Of a stretch of DNA of 64,000 bases, positions 11,225 to 23,146 are shown in pieces. A model generated the notes under the pieces. The model did not search any database and was not told the origin of the DNA. It saw only the letters and a program-made list of their open reading frames with translations. The position numbers and the translations under genes were made by a program. Source of the DNA: Viola odorata (taxonomy: Eukaryota > Streptophyta > Magnoliopsida > Malpighiales > Violaceae); assembly GCA_963691705.1 (NCBI GenBank), contig OY829538.1:14906443-14970442 (forward strand), written 5' to 3'. Position 1 is the stretch's first letter, and each line of letters opens with the position of its first letter.

Positions 11225-11385
11225 AAAAGGAGGAGAATGCAAACGATGTCGCTTCTAGGAGGAGATAAAATGAAAAAAGAGGTAAATAAAGTCGCTCTGG
11301 GAGGAGGGAATTTTCATGCAGGAAAGTAAATAAGGTCGCTCTGGGAGGAGGGGATTTTCATGCAGGAAAGTAAATAAAGATTAGG
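11225..11385. repeat. Ogre 3' region tandem repeat 2 (about 44 bp)
   Basis: GTCGCTCTGGGAGGAGG.. to ..AGGAAAGTAAATAAG occurs twice almost unchanged (from 11290 and 11333), preceded by two diverged copies. Confidence 0.7.
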
Positions 11386-11454
11386 ACATACCTTTGCTCT
11401 AACATTAGTCGATTATAACGTACCTTTGCTTTGATGTTGGGGATATGTTGGTCT

Positions 11455-11725
11455 TTTGGGATATGGAGGAAAAATGTCTTCTCGGATAATGAAGAACTAA
11501 ACTTCTCTGGTAATGAGGAGGGATATCTTCTCTGATAATGAGGATGGGTGTGATCTTCTCGGATAATGAGGATGGTGGCCTTCTCTCATAGTGAGGATAT
11601 GATCTACTCTCGGATATTGAGGAGGATGATGATCTCGGATAAGATCGGATGTCTCTCTGATAGTGAGAACGGATGATTCTCTCGGATAATGAGGAAGATG
11701 GTCTTCTCTGATAGCTAGGAGAACA
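11455..11725. repeat. Ogre 3' region tandem repeat 3 (33-37 bp, diverged)
   Basis: Degenerate head-to-tail copies around TTCTCGGATAATGAGGATG. The minus-strand frames across it are by-products of the repeat. Confidence 0.7.
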
Positions 11726-11734
11726 TTTAAAAAG

Positions 11735-12575
11735 ACACATGATGTGGGGACGTGACCTTTCACACCTTTTAAAAGACATGTTGTGATAAAATAAGATGTG
11801 AGGGACATGACCTTTCACATCATTTAAAAACAAGATGTGAAGGACATGACCTTTCACACCATTTTAAAAGACATGTTGTGATAAAATAGGATGTGAGGGA
11901 CATGACCTTTCACATCATTTAAAAACAAGATGTGAAGGACATGACCTTTCACACCATTTTAAAAGACATGTTGTGATAAAACAGGATGTGAGGGACATGA
12001 CCTTTCACATCATTTTAAAAACAGATGTGAAGGACATGACCATTCACACCATTTTAAAAGACATGTTGCGATAAAACAGGATGTGAGGGATATGACCTTT
12101 CACATCATTTTAAAAACAGGATGTGAAGGACATGACCTTTCACATCATTTTAAAAACAAGATGTGAAGGACATGACCTTTCACACCATTTTAAAAGACAT
12201 GTTCTGATAAAACAGGATGCGAGGTCATTTAAAAACAAGATGTGAAGGACATGACCTTCCACACCATTTTAAAAGACATGTTGTGATAAAACAGGATGTG
12301 AGGGACATGACCTTTCACATCATTTTAAAAACAGGATGTGAAGGACATGACCTTTCACACCATTTTCAAAGACATGTTGCGATAAAACAGGATTTGAGGG
12401 ATATGACCTTTCACATCATTTTAAAAACAGGATGTGAAGAATATGACCTTTCACATCATTTTAAAAACAGGATGTGAAGGACATGACTTTTCACACCATT
12501 TTAAAAGACATGTTGTGATAAAAATAGGATGTGAGGGACATGACCTTTCACATCATTTTAAAAACAGGATGTGAG
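11735..12575. repeat. Ogre 3' region tandem repeat 4 (alternating about 56 and 40 bp subunits)
   Basis: Roughly 16 copies of GGACATGACCTTTCACA. Two subunit types alternate: one with ..CACACCATTTTAAAAGACATG.., one with ..CACATCATTTTAAAAACAG, making a near 96-bp higher-order unit. Each subunit is quasi-palindromic (TGTGAAGG / CCTTTCACA). A stray copy of the motif sits at 14758. Confidence 0.85.
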
Positions 12576-12579
12576 AGTG

Positions 12580-12656
12580 GGTGACCAAGTCACCGCATGA
12601 TATGACTGAAAAGTGGACGACCAAGTCGTCACACCGATACAGGTGACCAAGTCACC
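12580..12656. repeat. Three short hairpins with loop CAA
   Basis: GGTGAC-CAA-GTCACC (12580), GACGAC-CAA-GTCGTC (12616) and GGTGAC-CAA-GTCACC (12642). The middle copy differs at two stem positions, and both changes are compensated on the other arm. Confidence 0.75.
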
Positions 12657-12679
12657 ATGACACAAAAAAAGGTTGGAAT

Positions 12680-13075
12680 GGAAGTGGTAACATACCTTCG
12701 TTCGGATATTGATTGGATGGTGGGGGAGATTGATCGTTGCACAAAATGGATTGTGGAGTGGTAACGTGCTCCATTCGGATGCTTGCTGGATGGTGGGGGA
12801 AGCGTGATCCGCCGCACAAAATTGATGGTGGAGTGGTAACGTGCTCAATTCGGATATTGAGTAGGGGAAATGGACCACCATACTAAATTGATTATGGAGT
12901 GGTAACGTGCTATATTCAGATGCTTGGATGGTGGGGGAGCGTGATCTGCCGCACGAAGTTGATTAGGAGTGGTAACGTACTCCATTCGGATGCACGGATG
13001 GTGGGGGGCGTGATCCGCCGCACGAAATTGATTATGGAGTGGTAACGTACTCCATTCGGTTGTTTGCTGGATGTA
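12680..13075. repeat. Ogre 3' region tandem repeat 5 (65-75 bp, six copies)
   Basis: GGAGTGGTAACGTGCTCCAT recurs near 12683, 12756, 12831, 12896, 12966 and 13036, each followed by GGATGGTGGGGG and ..CCGCACAAAATTGAT. Confidence 0.85.
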
Positions 13076-13754
13076 TTGGCGGAGATTCCACTGAGGTATA
13101 TTTGTATCCTGCAAATAGGGAAGAAACAAACACGAAGCAGCGATGGATGGAAAAAGAGAGGGCAAATGATAAATGGGAACACTATGAGAACAAATCATAT
13201 ATGTTGTATATGAGAGTATTCCCACACTACCCTAGGGTTTTCCCCCAACATTTTATAAAAACAACTTCCCTATCAAGAGAAGGTTCAACAAGTTTATGCA
13301 TTTCTAGAGAACATGTCATCCAGTTTCCATCATATAAGCATGCTTGATACAAGCCTAGAAAAGCATCTGCATCTTGCCAGGAGATAACGACCTTAAGAAC
13401 AAGACTTTCCCACATCATGTAGACGTAAGCAACCCTCACCAGATATTGGTGTTTGCGCTCACACTCAGAAATAAGGCTACGTGTTTACACTCGTAAAAAT
13501 GCAACAAATATAGCACAAAATCAGATTTGCAATGTCAATCCAAGTGAATAAACTTCAAATAAAGATGCACATGCATGAGCCTTCTAATAATCGAGAGGAC
13601 TTTGCAAGAGAAAAGAAAGGAAGTAGATAGAAAGACAGAATATGGGAAAAATCTATTTAGCAAGGAAGTGGTTTTTAACAGAAAGAAAAGGGTTTAAATG
13701 AGTAGCGCACAACTAAGGTTGCTAGCCGGAAGTAAGGTGCACGATTTCTTTAGT
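13076..13754. other. Ogre 3' region without recognised feature
   Basis: No convincing frame, repeat or motif. Short frames on both strands show no family motif. Confidence 0.5.
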
Positions 13755-14010
13755 CTTTGTTGGGGATGCTCCTTCTTTGAGATCACCATTTGTTGTTGAC
13801 GGAGCGCACCAGTTTTTGAATCTTTGTAGGGAATGATCTCTTTTACTTTTGAGATCATCATTTGTCATTGACGAAGCGCCAATTTTTGAATTTTTATTGG
13901 GAATGATCTCTTTTTGTTTTGAGACCATTTCTTGTTGACTTTGGACCATTTTTGAATTTTCATCGGAAATGATCTCTTTTGTTTTGAGACCATTTTGTTG
14001 ACTTCTGACC
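13755..14010. repeat. Ogre 3' region tandem repeat 6 (about 60-70 bp)
   Basis: Four diverged units around GATCTCTTTTGTTTTGAGACC followed by CATTTTTGAATTTT. Minus-strand frames here are repeat artefacts. Confidence 0.7.
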
Positions 14011-15935
14011 ATTTTTGTACTTGCTTCTGCTTTTTATTGATTGTTTTTTTTTGTTTTTGCGAGCAAAGCAAGTATAATTTTTGTCTGGTCTGTCGTCATT
14101 TCCGTCTTTGGCAGAGGCCTTTAAGTCTTGATTTTTGGCCTTCTTCCTGCGTTGACCATCACCAATCCTCAGAGTTTTTGCATCCCCTCTTGCGCAAACT
14201 AAGTTCGATGAGTACCTTACCTCCGGTTAACAAACTTAGTTGGGCACTGCTCATTATTTAGGGAATTCAAGTGGAAACAAGAAATTTTACAAGCGGCTTA
14301 AAAGAGAAATGAATTGAATAGAGAGCAAAAGCAAGTGTTTGAAGATAAAAGAATGAGAAGACCAAAGAAAGGTGGAAGCAAAGAGCAAAGTCCCATGTCA
14401 TCTTACAGCTATCCCATGTCTAAATGTGCATGTACCCTGGATATTATGCAAATCTAACTAGCACTTAGTTTGGCATTTGCACTCATAAAAGAAATAAGGC
14501 GTGAAGGCCCAAAATGCTCACAGGGATGTGTTTGTGATTGCTTACATCTAAAGCATGCTGTAGATATAAGAGTTAGGAGGCAAGGTCATGCACGTCATAT
14601 AATTTCAAATGGATGCACAAGTTATCCATGATGCAGTAACATGTTGAACATGCTCAATCTACGGAAGGTTTGAAAAATTTAAGGGTAGTGTGGATTTTAT
14701 TCAAAAAAAATTATTCACAGTTTATAAAGTTATAACTCTTATTGATTTTACAGACAAAATGTGAGGACATGACCACTCACAAAATTTTATGAACAATTTA
14801 AAATGTTGCCCCCAATATGGGAATGAATGCAAAATGATCGTATGATGGCTAAAATTAAAAAGGCTGAGAAGAAAAGTGAACTTCTCTGGATATGTGTAGC
14901 AAACAGCTAATGATCAGACAGGTTCATCAGCAAGGGATTGACCATACGATTCTGATCCAGCATCATCCGTGCTAAAATTGGATGATAATGTTGCTGCAGA
15001 CATTTCCAACGGTTCTGTCATAGTTGACCACAACATCTCGAAGGATGGTTGTTAAGTTCTTGAAAGGTATTTTAGGAGCGGACGACAACTCCTTGCTAGA
15101 AATTAACTGCGCGATCTCTTCGTGAGGATCCACTCTCCGAAACAGCTGCATTGCTTGAAATTTTCTGATTTGCTCCTTGACTAGTCTCGGCGAGGAGAAA
15201 TATTCCATGCTGAGGATGGCCAATAACTGATGGTATGTTCAAGAAGTATGGCTTGAACATCCTGAGTGATGGAAGCGAGTTCTTGGTTAGCTGGAGATTT
15301 AGGTTGTCACGGGGAAATTTGGCCAATTATTTCTTTGCGGAGGAGCTCCAACACTGTAGTTTTGCAGCAAGGGATTGCAGATAAAACAAGTGAATGCAAT
15401 CCCATCAACATCCGCGCTTATTGGCTCACCAATCAGAGGATTGGTCTTTACTATATGATCATTGCGCGTGTACACGAAGAGATATTGCTTGTGGTGATCA
15501 CTATTCAAAACAATGAAAGATTTGGTCGTGGTCGAGTTTTGAATTTGCAATCAGAAACCGTGTAGGCGAAGAATGTCGCTATATCTCAGAACAAGACCGG
15601 TTCAAGTATGTTGATTGGTCTTTCTGCAGCGAAAATGTGAATGTAAGGAGTTCATTACGATGAATGATCAACATTCTGTCCCATGTTCTCTGTTGTCGCT
15701 TCAAAGGATAAGACAACCAAAGAATTTTGAAAAAATGTAATTTTTGAAAAAATTCCTTTTATTGATTCATGATAGACATTAGATGGTTTTGTCATGAGAA
15801 ACCCTATGTCTTTCGATTGAACCCGCCGATATCTAAGCGAAGTACATCTTAGCTGCATCGACGTTCCTTGGTCTCGCTAAATTATCTCCGTCCATGTTGG
15901 TGGGCATTAAGGAACATCCTGAGAAGGTGTTCTTG
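14011..15935. other. Ogre 3' region, no gene recognised
   Basis: Lies downstream of integrase on the element strand. Frames of 80-100 codons occur on both strands near 15000-15860, but none shows a known domain or repeats elsewhere. I see nothing else supportable. Confidence 0.5.
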
Positions 15936-16890
15936 ACTACTCATGGATCTTCATACCGTGGAGGCCCATTTACCTCAACCCTCCTCCTGATGAGGGAGAA
16001 TATTTCTTAGCACCAAATCCCTAGTTTTGAACTCGCGAGGTCGTTCCCTCTTGTTGTAGGCATTAGCCATCCTCCTCTGATACAATTAGGCATGACATAT
16101 GGCTGCCAATCGTTTCTCCGAGATCAAATTCAGCTGTTCATATCCGACTCTTGCCTAATCTGACTCTTCTACTTTAGATTCTGTCGAGACTTGGAGAGAG
16201 GGGACTTCCACCTCGAGAAGAATCACTACTTCCATACCGCAATCCAGGGAGTAAGGAGTTTCTCCTGTAGAGGTACGAATCGCAATCTGATAAGCGTGTA
16301 GAGCCAAAGGAAGCATGCCATGTTGATCCTTATGAGTGATGACCATTTTCTGGATGATCTTTTCAAGTTTTTTGTCGGCGGTCCCGACTGCGCCATTCAT
16401 CTTTGGTCGGTACAGTGAAGAATTTAGATACTTTATCTTCCACCGTTGACAGAGATCGTTGATCAACTTCCCGCTTAGATTAATGCCACTATCTATGATG
16501 ATCTTCTCGGGGATCCCATAGCGATAGACGATGTGCTTCTCAATAAACAGCATGGTCATTTTAGTAATGATATTTGAGTAGGAGGCATCTTCCACCCATT
16601 TGGTAAAGTAATCGATCATGACAAGGATGAAGCGATGACCGTTATAAGCTTTTAGATGAATATGGCCAATGGCATCGATTCCTCATATTGCGAAGGATCA
16701 AGGTGACGACATGTTTAAAAGGGGAGCTGGAGGGATGTTGAGATGATTTGTGTAAACTCGACATTTGTGGCACCTCCTAAAGTAGTCAATGGTGAGCCAA
16801 AAATAGCCTCGTCTCATTATTTGTCTTGTCATTATGTGCCCACTAGCGTGTGTGGAGCAAACTCCATAATGGATTTCTGATATGATCGTC
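15936..16890 (-). pseudogene. Ogre integrase
   Basis: Minus strand: the zinc-binding part ends in RRCHKCRVYTN near 16760, then GIDAIGH with the first catalytic Asp (about 16660), DYFTKW, then IIDSGIN with the second (usually TDN). In the third motif NGAV(E) the Glu reads Gly, so the catalytic triad is broken. A TGA replaces the Trp before GIDAIGH. The tail with KRERPREFKTRDLVLR reaches about 15960 and has further stops. The best open part is 16155-16619. Gypsy integrase follows RT and RNase H, as here. Confidence 0.85.
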
Positions 16891-17217
16891 TTGGCTTCGG
16901 AGATAGTGACACGTCGAAGTAAGACTCCATCCGCCCTTCTCTGGTATAGAACTTCTCCACCGAGGTAGAAGTCTAAAGACAGATGTTGAAGAGTCTTCTT
17001 GCTACTTTGGCTTTCCCCAAGTGGGTATTCCCGATGTTTGATGAAGCGTACCGGATCATGGTACTAAGGCTCCCCATCAGGCTCATATTCTAAGGCAACG
17101 AAGCATGTCGGTGTCTCCCTCACTTCTACCCTCGGTGGCTGAAGCATTATTCTACATTCCAATTTGAACATTGAAGCCAGAGTGGCTAATGCATCTGCGA
17201 AACAATTATTTTCTCAA

Positions 17218-18010
17218 TCAATCCGATAAAACTTGATTTTTGAACTCCTCTATGAGTTTGGTGAGCAGCCTTTGATAAGGCATCAGCTTTGATCCCTGGT
17301 CTGCCACAAATCTCGAGCCTGATAGATGATGAGGGGAGTCCCTGAAGACTTTCAATTTCTTCATCTTCAAATCAATCGCAATCATTAGCCTGCTGACGCA
17401 TGCCTCGTTCTCGACGATGTTGTTTGTGCATGGGAAGTTCAATTTGCATCCCATGGGGAATTGACGACCATTGGGGCTATGACAATAGCACCCATTTCAT
17501 TTGCCGAGAGATCTGTTGCGTCATCGAAGAATATGGTCCACCGATCATCTTCTTCGGCATCTTCCATGTGTTCAGTGTTGATAATCACGATGTCTTCATT
17601 AGAGAAGTCAAACTCTAGAGGCTCATAGTTGTCGAGAGCGTGGTCAGCTAAGTGATTGACGAGAGTGCTTGCTTCAACCGCCTTTCGCGTCACAGAGATA
17701 ATTTCGTATCCAGCCAACAGAACTTGCCATCTACAGATTTGGCCTAACAAGTAAGGTTTCTTGGAGATGTATTCGAGAGAATCCATGCGGGAAATCAACC
17801 ACGTCGTGTAATACAACATGTACTGTCTGGGTCTTTGAGAGCTCCCTCCTAGGGTGTAACAAGTTCATTCTCAACGCGGAGTAGCGCACCCCGCATTCGT
17901 TGAATTTCTTACTCAGGTAACAAATTGCTTGCTCACGTCTCCCGGATTTATCGTTCTTCCCTAGAACGCATCCCGTAGCACTGGCCATGACTGTCAAGGA
18001 TGTCCTGGCG
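17218..18010 (-). pseudogene. Ogre RNase H and second (archaeal-like) RNase H
   Basis: Right to left: TVMASATGCVLGKNDKSGRREQ begins the Gypsy RNase H and runs on with YLSKKFNECGVRYSALR. A linker (WLISRMDSLEYI..ICRWQVLLA) follows. Then the second RNase H (WTIFFDDATDLS.. with its first Asp, ..NIVENEACVSRL.. with Glu, FRDSPHHLSG). Tat-lineage elements, Ogre included, carry such a doubled RNase H. Three frames are used (17731-17997, 17439-17819, 17218-17454), so at least two frameshifts are present. Confidence 0.8.
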
Positions 18011-18226
18011 TGGGAGAGACTAATACTGGAGGACTCTACAAATATGCTTTGATGTTTTCAAAAGCTCTTTAGCAATCCTCATCCCATTTAGCATCTCTGA
18101 TCTTTCTCAACATTTTGAACATTGGTTTTCAAGAAAGCGTCAGCAAGTCATATAGTTGATGCGCCCCCAAGAAACTCCGTACCTCCTTTCCAGTCTTAGG
18201 AGGAAGTTGTTGAAAAACCACCTTCC

Positions 18227-18661
18227 CTAGGGCGTGATGAAAGTTATTTTCTCACCACCTTCCGGAGCCATCTTGATTTGATTGTAACCTGAGAAACCAT
18301 CCCTGAAGGAGAAACTGTCATTATGGGCGGCATTGTCTACCAGAGTGCCGATATGAGGGAGTGAGAAATCATCCTTAGGACTCGCTCGATTGAGATCACA
18401 GAAATTCACATACATGCGGACTTTCCCATCTTTCTTGGGCACATGCATGATGTTGGCGACCCACTTTAGGTATTCAGCAACTCTCAGGAAACTTGTGTCT
18501 TGTGGTCTTGCGACTTCCTCTTTGATCTTCAGAAGGGTGTCTTGATGCATCCTTCGGAGCTTCTGTTTTACCGGCTTGAACTTGGGTTTTAATGGGATGC
18601 GACGCTCAACCATGCAAACACGTTTGCATATTCTGTGAGGAGGGTGACTAACTTTTCCCAC
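18227..18661 (-). pseudogene. Ogre reverse transcriptase, palm deleted
   Basis: Holds the fingers region (VANIMHVPKKDGKVRMYVNF, then GFSGYNQIKMAPE, ITFITP). The sequence then jumps to the post-palm block (TGKEVRSFLGAH, near 18200). The part expected to hold the YVDD active site and about 100 further residues is missing. This copy cannot encode a working RT. No protease motif is seen between this and gag. Confidence 0.85.
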
Positions 18662-19240
18662 TGGATATAGTATATGGTTGCCCGATCTTGACTATCCTTC
18701 GATTTTCGCCGCTTGCCCCCAAGTTGATCTTCTTCCAATACATCCTGATGGGGGACCATCTCTCTCTGAATTTTCCACTAGACGAGTTAACCCGTATGGG
18801 ATCTCAACCTCATCCTCAATCTCGGTGGCGATCTCCTCACCCAAAAATACATAGGGTTTTTCAAGACAAACCAATTTAACATTCATCTGGAAAACAAAGA
18901 ATGTGAAAGGTAAAAGACGTTTGAAATGATAAAGAAAACCGTATATGTTCACATTTTGACAAAAAAAAAAAGGAACGTAAGTTCCTACAAAAGAGTTTTT
19001 GCGAAATCCGTTTTGGGAAAATAACAAAAACATGTATATGTACGACAAAGAAGTATTAGGAATGCACGGAGGTTGTCCGGTTGTACACAGGCCCCTCCCT
19101 AGACTTCTTCACGGGCTTTGAGTCGATCCTTCTTCTCCAAGATGGAAGTTTGAAGCAGTCTCGACTAGGGTAGGACTTGGGTTGATGGTTTCTGAGTGCT
19201 CTCATATTGAAATAACCTCTTCTCCTTTATCGCCTTTGGT
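18662..19240 (-). other. Gag to RT spacer of Ogre; protease not seen
   Basis: The retropepsin expected here has no recognisable D-S/T-G motif in any minus frame. Probably deleted or decayed. Confidence 0.5.
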
Positions 19241-20269
19241 CTATCTTAGAGGGAGGTCGGTAATTGTGTGAGGTCTTTCGGCCAGACCTTCAAAAGAGAC
19301 CCATCCACTCTTGATCAAGTTATTAACCTTTCTCTTAAAGGTAAAATAGTTTTCTATCACGTAACCCTGAGCTCCCGCATGGTACTCACATCTAGCGTCA
19401 TGATTATACCACTTCGGGTAAAGAGGTAGTTGAGGTTGGGCTGGGATCGACACCAACTGCCCGACTGTGAGTAGATGTTTGTAAATTTCCCCTGTAGAAA
19501 GGGGGAGAGGTGGCATTGGTCCCCGGCTCCGACGGCCAATTTGGTTTCTTGGTTTGTCTGGTGGGTTATATAGTTATGGTTGTGTGGGTTGTGGTATTCA
19601 TGGTGGAGGTAACATGAAAGGTGGCCCGTAAATAGGATAACCGGAGACAAGACTAACATCTTCCTTAGTATGAAGTGCTCTTTGAAGTGCAACTTCTGTC
19701 TCTGCATTACCAACTCTTTCTAACATGATTCCTTGTTCCTTTTCAGCCATTAGGATCACGTCAGAAGGGTCACTACAGGAGAAAGATGGTTCAGTCTGAT
19801 TGCCCCCTAGAAGTTGGATTTATGAAGGTTCAGGACTTATGAGTTGAGTAGAACGGCTCCGAAGTGGGTAGAAATATTGGGGTCCTTAATGGGTCTCCTT
19901 CTTACCAAGAACGAAAGTGAGTTCAGCCGACATATGCTCAAAAGGTGTGCCACTTGGAGCATTAATACTTCGTCTAATTACCACGCCTGAGGCGGGAACG
20001 GGGCTACTGCAAGGATCCTGCCACTACCATAGAACCCCAGCAACGGACGACGGTTGAGGCATAGATAGGCCTGGAGCGCTAGATGAAGAAGTAAATGCCT
20101 TCTCATCTTGTTCCTTTTTTGCTTGCGATACTTGTTATGTAGTAACCCGAACTTGTTTTTCGAGTTTCTCCATCCTTGCTTCCAATGCCTTAACCTCTTC
20201 GACCATCTTTCGTATTTGAAGTCTGGTTATGGGGAGCCTGTGGGGAGCCATTTGCTTTTCAGGAGCCAT
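19241..20269 (-). pseudogene. Ogre gag, internally deleted
   Basis: The likely start is ATGGCTCC at 20269, followed by a coiled coil (VEEVKALEARMEKLEKQV). A TAG, other stops and frame changes follow. The C-terminal block CEYHAGAQG..IENYFTFKRKV..LIKSGWV at 19241-19516 is typical of Ogre gag. The central capsid-like region before it is not found, so a large internal deletion is likely. Confidence 0.75.
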
Positions 20270-20489
20270 TTTTAACCTGAAAACAAATGAAAGGAAATAG
20301 TCATGAGTCTCAGCCGTGATATGTATGTGAAATGCTATCCCGAGGTCTCCATGCTACGAGAGAAAGATAGGGTAAGTATGATAACGACAATAATGTAGGC
20401 ATCATAAAAAAATCACAAACATGGAGAATTATGAAAATAATTGAGACAGAATTATAAACATGGAAAAATCACAAAAGAATTTGCATGTG

Positions 20490-21060
20490 AAAAAAATTAC
20501 AATTTTTTTCACATACATGGAAAAAAATTACTGAAGAACCACATGGAAAAAATTTCGGAAAAATTTATCAATGTGAAAAATTGCGGGAAAAGTTGTACCC
20601 ATAGAGCAATTTACGGAGAAATTGCACACGAGGAAAAATAGAGGAAATTATTGCACACGTGGAAAAATTGTGGAAAAATTTGACACGTGGAAAAATTGTG
20701 GAAAAATTTGACACGTGGAAAAATTGCGGAAAAATTTGACACGTGAAAAATTGTACACGTGGAAAAATTGCGAAAAAATTTGACACATGAAAAAAATTGT
20801 GGGAAAAATTGCAGAAGAATTTATAGATAGAGAAATTGTGAAAAAATTTATAAACATGGAGACAATGCAAAAAACTTACAAATATGGAAAAATTGCGAAA
20901 AATTTACAAATGTGACAAATTTATGGAAAAATTTGCCAATATGGAAATTTTGCAGAAAAACTTGCCAACGTGAAAAGTTTGCGGAAAAAGATTTCCAATG
21001 TGGAAAATTGGCGAAAAAAATTATAAATGTGGAAAAATTGCGAAATCAATTGTAAATGGA
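20490..21060. repeat. AT-rich 28-bp tandem repeat in the Ogre leader
   Basis: GACACGTGGAAAAATTG.. units, best from 20650 to 20790 and decaying on both sides. It sits between primer site and gag, where intact Ogre elements carry an extra ORF; none is seen here. CACGTG boxes recur in the units. Confidence 0.8.
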
Positions 21061-21616
21061 ATTTTTTTGAGAAATCAGTGGAAAAAGCGAAACAAAGTTG
21101 CAATATAAACAATTCATTATGATGCACATGCTGGGGTGACATCAACAATTTCTATTATGCCTGGAAGGCTCCCGGACGATACCATAGAAGTGGTCCCTCA
21201 GTAAATGGATACGAGAGCGTTTACCGAATCATAAAAGGATCTGGGGTGCTCAATCCATTTCGGGGTTCAAGTCCGAGTGAGGGTTCGTGAAAGCTTACCA
21301 AGGCGTGGTCCCTAGGACTTCACTACTACCGACCTAATCCTATTTGGAAATGCCCGACAATAGGGATTATGCGTGAAAATACATATGCAATGACAGTTTA
21401 TCAAAGCGAATAACAACGAATCATGTGAACAATTTATTAACAAGTAAATACATGAGAAACAATAATCATGCATAAAAAATAATGTGATAATACAACAATT
21501 TATCATATCAATTAAATACAAAAGAAATCATACGAGAAAAATTAAGCAATTTATCGAAGCAAATAAATACAATAAAAAAACAAACACCTCAAAAAAATTC
21601 GGCTTCGCCCCTATTT

Positions 21617-21636
21617 TCCCCAGTGAAGCCGCCAAA
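21617..21636 (-). other. Ogre primer binding site
   Basis: Minus strand TTTGGCGGCTTCACTGGGGA one base from the LTR end. Two transitions away from the Arg-type site common in Ogre elements. Confidence 0.8.
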
Positions 21637-21856
21637 CTGTCGCACCCCCTTTTTGGATTTAATTGCGCGACGCAAATTTGGGACTAGATGTGAGATGAAA
21701 TCTAGACTCATCTCACATAATGCATATGAAGTCGCCACCCTATTTTTGTTTCTAGGTTTAGGGAACCTATCGTTTGAGAACATGGCAGAAAACAAAATAA
21801 AAAGCTAAAGCAAGATGGGTCTGAACCCGAGAACAGCGGTTCGGGGTCGTATTATG

Positions 21857-21885
21857 GACTCGGGAAGGTGTTAGGCACCCGAGTC
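21857..21885. promoter_or_regulatory. Conserved LTR hairpin, copy 2
   Basis: Arms GACTCGGG / CCCGAGTC and loop identical to copy 1. Confidence 0.6.
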
Positions 21886-22945
21886 ACATCCTAAAAAGGT
21901 TACCGGAGAAAGAGGTGTTTAAAATCGTGCTTGTAAAAATTCTAATTTATGTGATCATGCCCAATAGATAATTTGAATTCTAACAATTCTAAATATTCAT
22001 GCATGCGATTATATATATGCGAAAAAAGAGTGAAATAAATAAAAGAGTGGGGCAATTACAAGTACGAGGAGAGGATAAATAAACATGTACTTGATGAAGG
22101 GTACGGACAGTTCTACCCTTTTTTCTCGGAGTTATTAGTACGAGGAGAGGATAATATTTAAATGCTTGACGATTCTTGTATGCGCGTGAAAATGATTGAT
22201 TTGGACGAACAGAATAATTATTTAAGCATACATAGCGGGTGAAAATAAACAAGCATACGAAAAATAAATGAATAGTACGAGTGCAGAAATAAGTAAACAG
22301 TACAAGTGCGGAAAATAAATAAACAATACAAGTATACGAAACTAAACATTACAAGTATACGAAAATAAAAATGCGACAAGCCAAAAATTGAGCTCGGCCT
22401 AGTAACGACTGGGTCAGGCCCAGCTCAGCTTGGGTTGAGACAGCCCAGCTTGCTTCCGTAACCTTCTTGTTCTCACGCCTAGGCCCGTGCGGCCCAACCC
22501 TCTCCCTTACGCGCAGACGCGCGCTTCTTCACCTTAGGCCTGCGCAGCCCAAGTGATGGATTTGAAAGTGGGAGTCGTTGCTCCCACTGTTCATCATCTT
22601 CCTCACTGGAGCGCCGACGACAATCGTCCGTCCAGCGGTGACGAAAGTAAGATTTAAATATATCAAAAAAATCTTCATTATCACAACAATTGAATAGTAT
22701 AATTACAGCAAAATAATTCTAACAATATAGTGTCCACTTAATTAAAAAATGAATTGAAAATAAAATTTTTGAAATTCATCCGGATCGCTAGAAGATTCGT
22801 TAAAACGAAGCACTGTAATTAAACTAGAGATTAAAACAAAGCTATTTGAAGCAAAACATCCAAGGTTTTCCTCAAAACACGAACAAAAGCTTTTTTTTTT
22901 GAAAATAATTGCGTAAAAATGCTAAAAAAACTTTGAACTTTGAGT

Positions 22946-22950
22946 AACTT
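22946..22950. repeat. Left target site duplication of the Tat element (AACTT)
   Basis: Identical to 40199-40203. In the intact Ogre 3' LTR the site occurs once (..GAGTAACTTCAACC.. near 9727). Confidence 0.95.
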
Positions 22951-23146
22951 TGATAACTATCGATACCACAAAAGCGACATCTCCACTACCCCGCCGGGTG
23001 ACCTGGCCAGCATACTGTACCCCCCGCGGGTGACGAGGCCCTATTCTTACCGTCCTTAGCCTAGCGACCGACCCTGGGATGGTCGACATCAGCGGGGGGG
23101 CTCTCATGCGGCATCCGCACGGCGGCATCCCATCCCAGGTCATCCA

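Larger units (their letters stand above)
21638..22950 (-). repeat. Ogre 5' LTR, inner part
   Basis: Plus strand TGTCGCACC.. to ..GAGTAACTT, matching 8364-9730. Interrupted at 22950 by the Tat element. Carries the conserved hairpin at 21857-21885. Confidence 0.9.

Noticed and set aside
11405..13225. Frames with SYPHYERRPP-like or HDLPHHF-like repeats
   Set aside because: Translations of the Ogre tandem repeats; frames break between units.
20568..20870. Phe-rich repeated frame (FFHVSNFF type)
   Set aside because: Translation of the AT-rich leader repeat on the minus strand.
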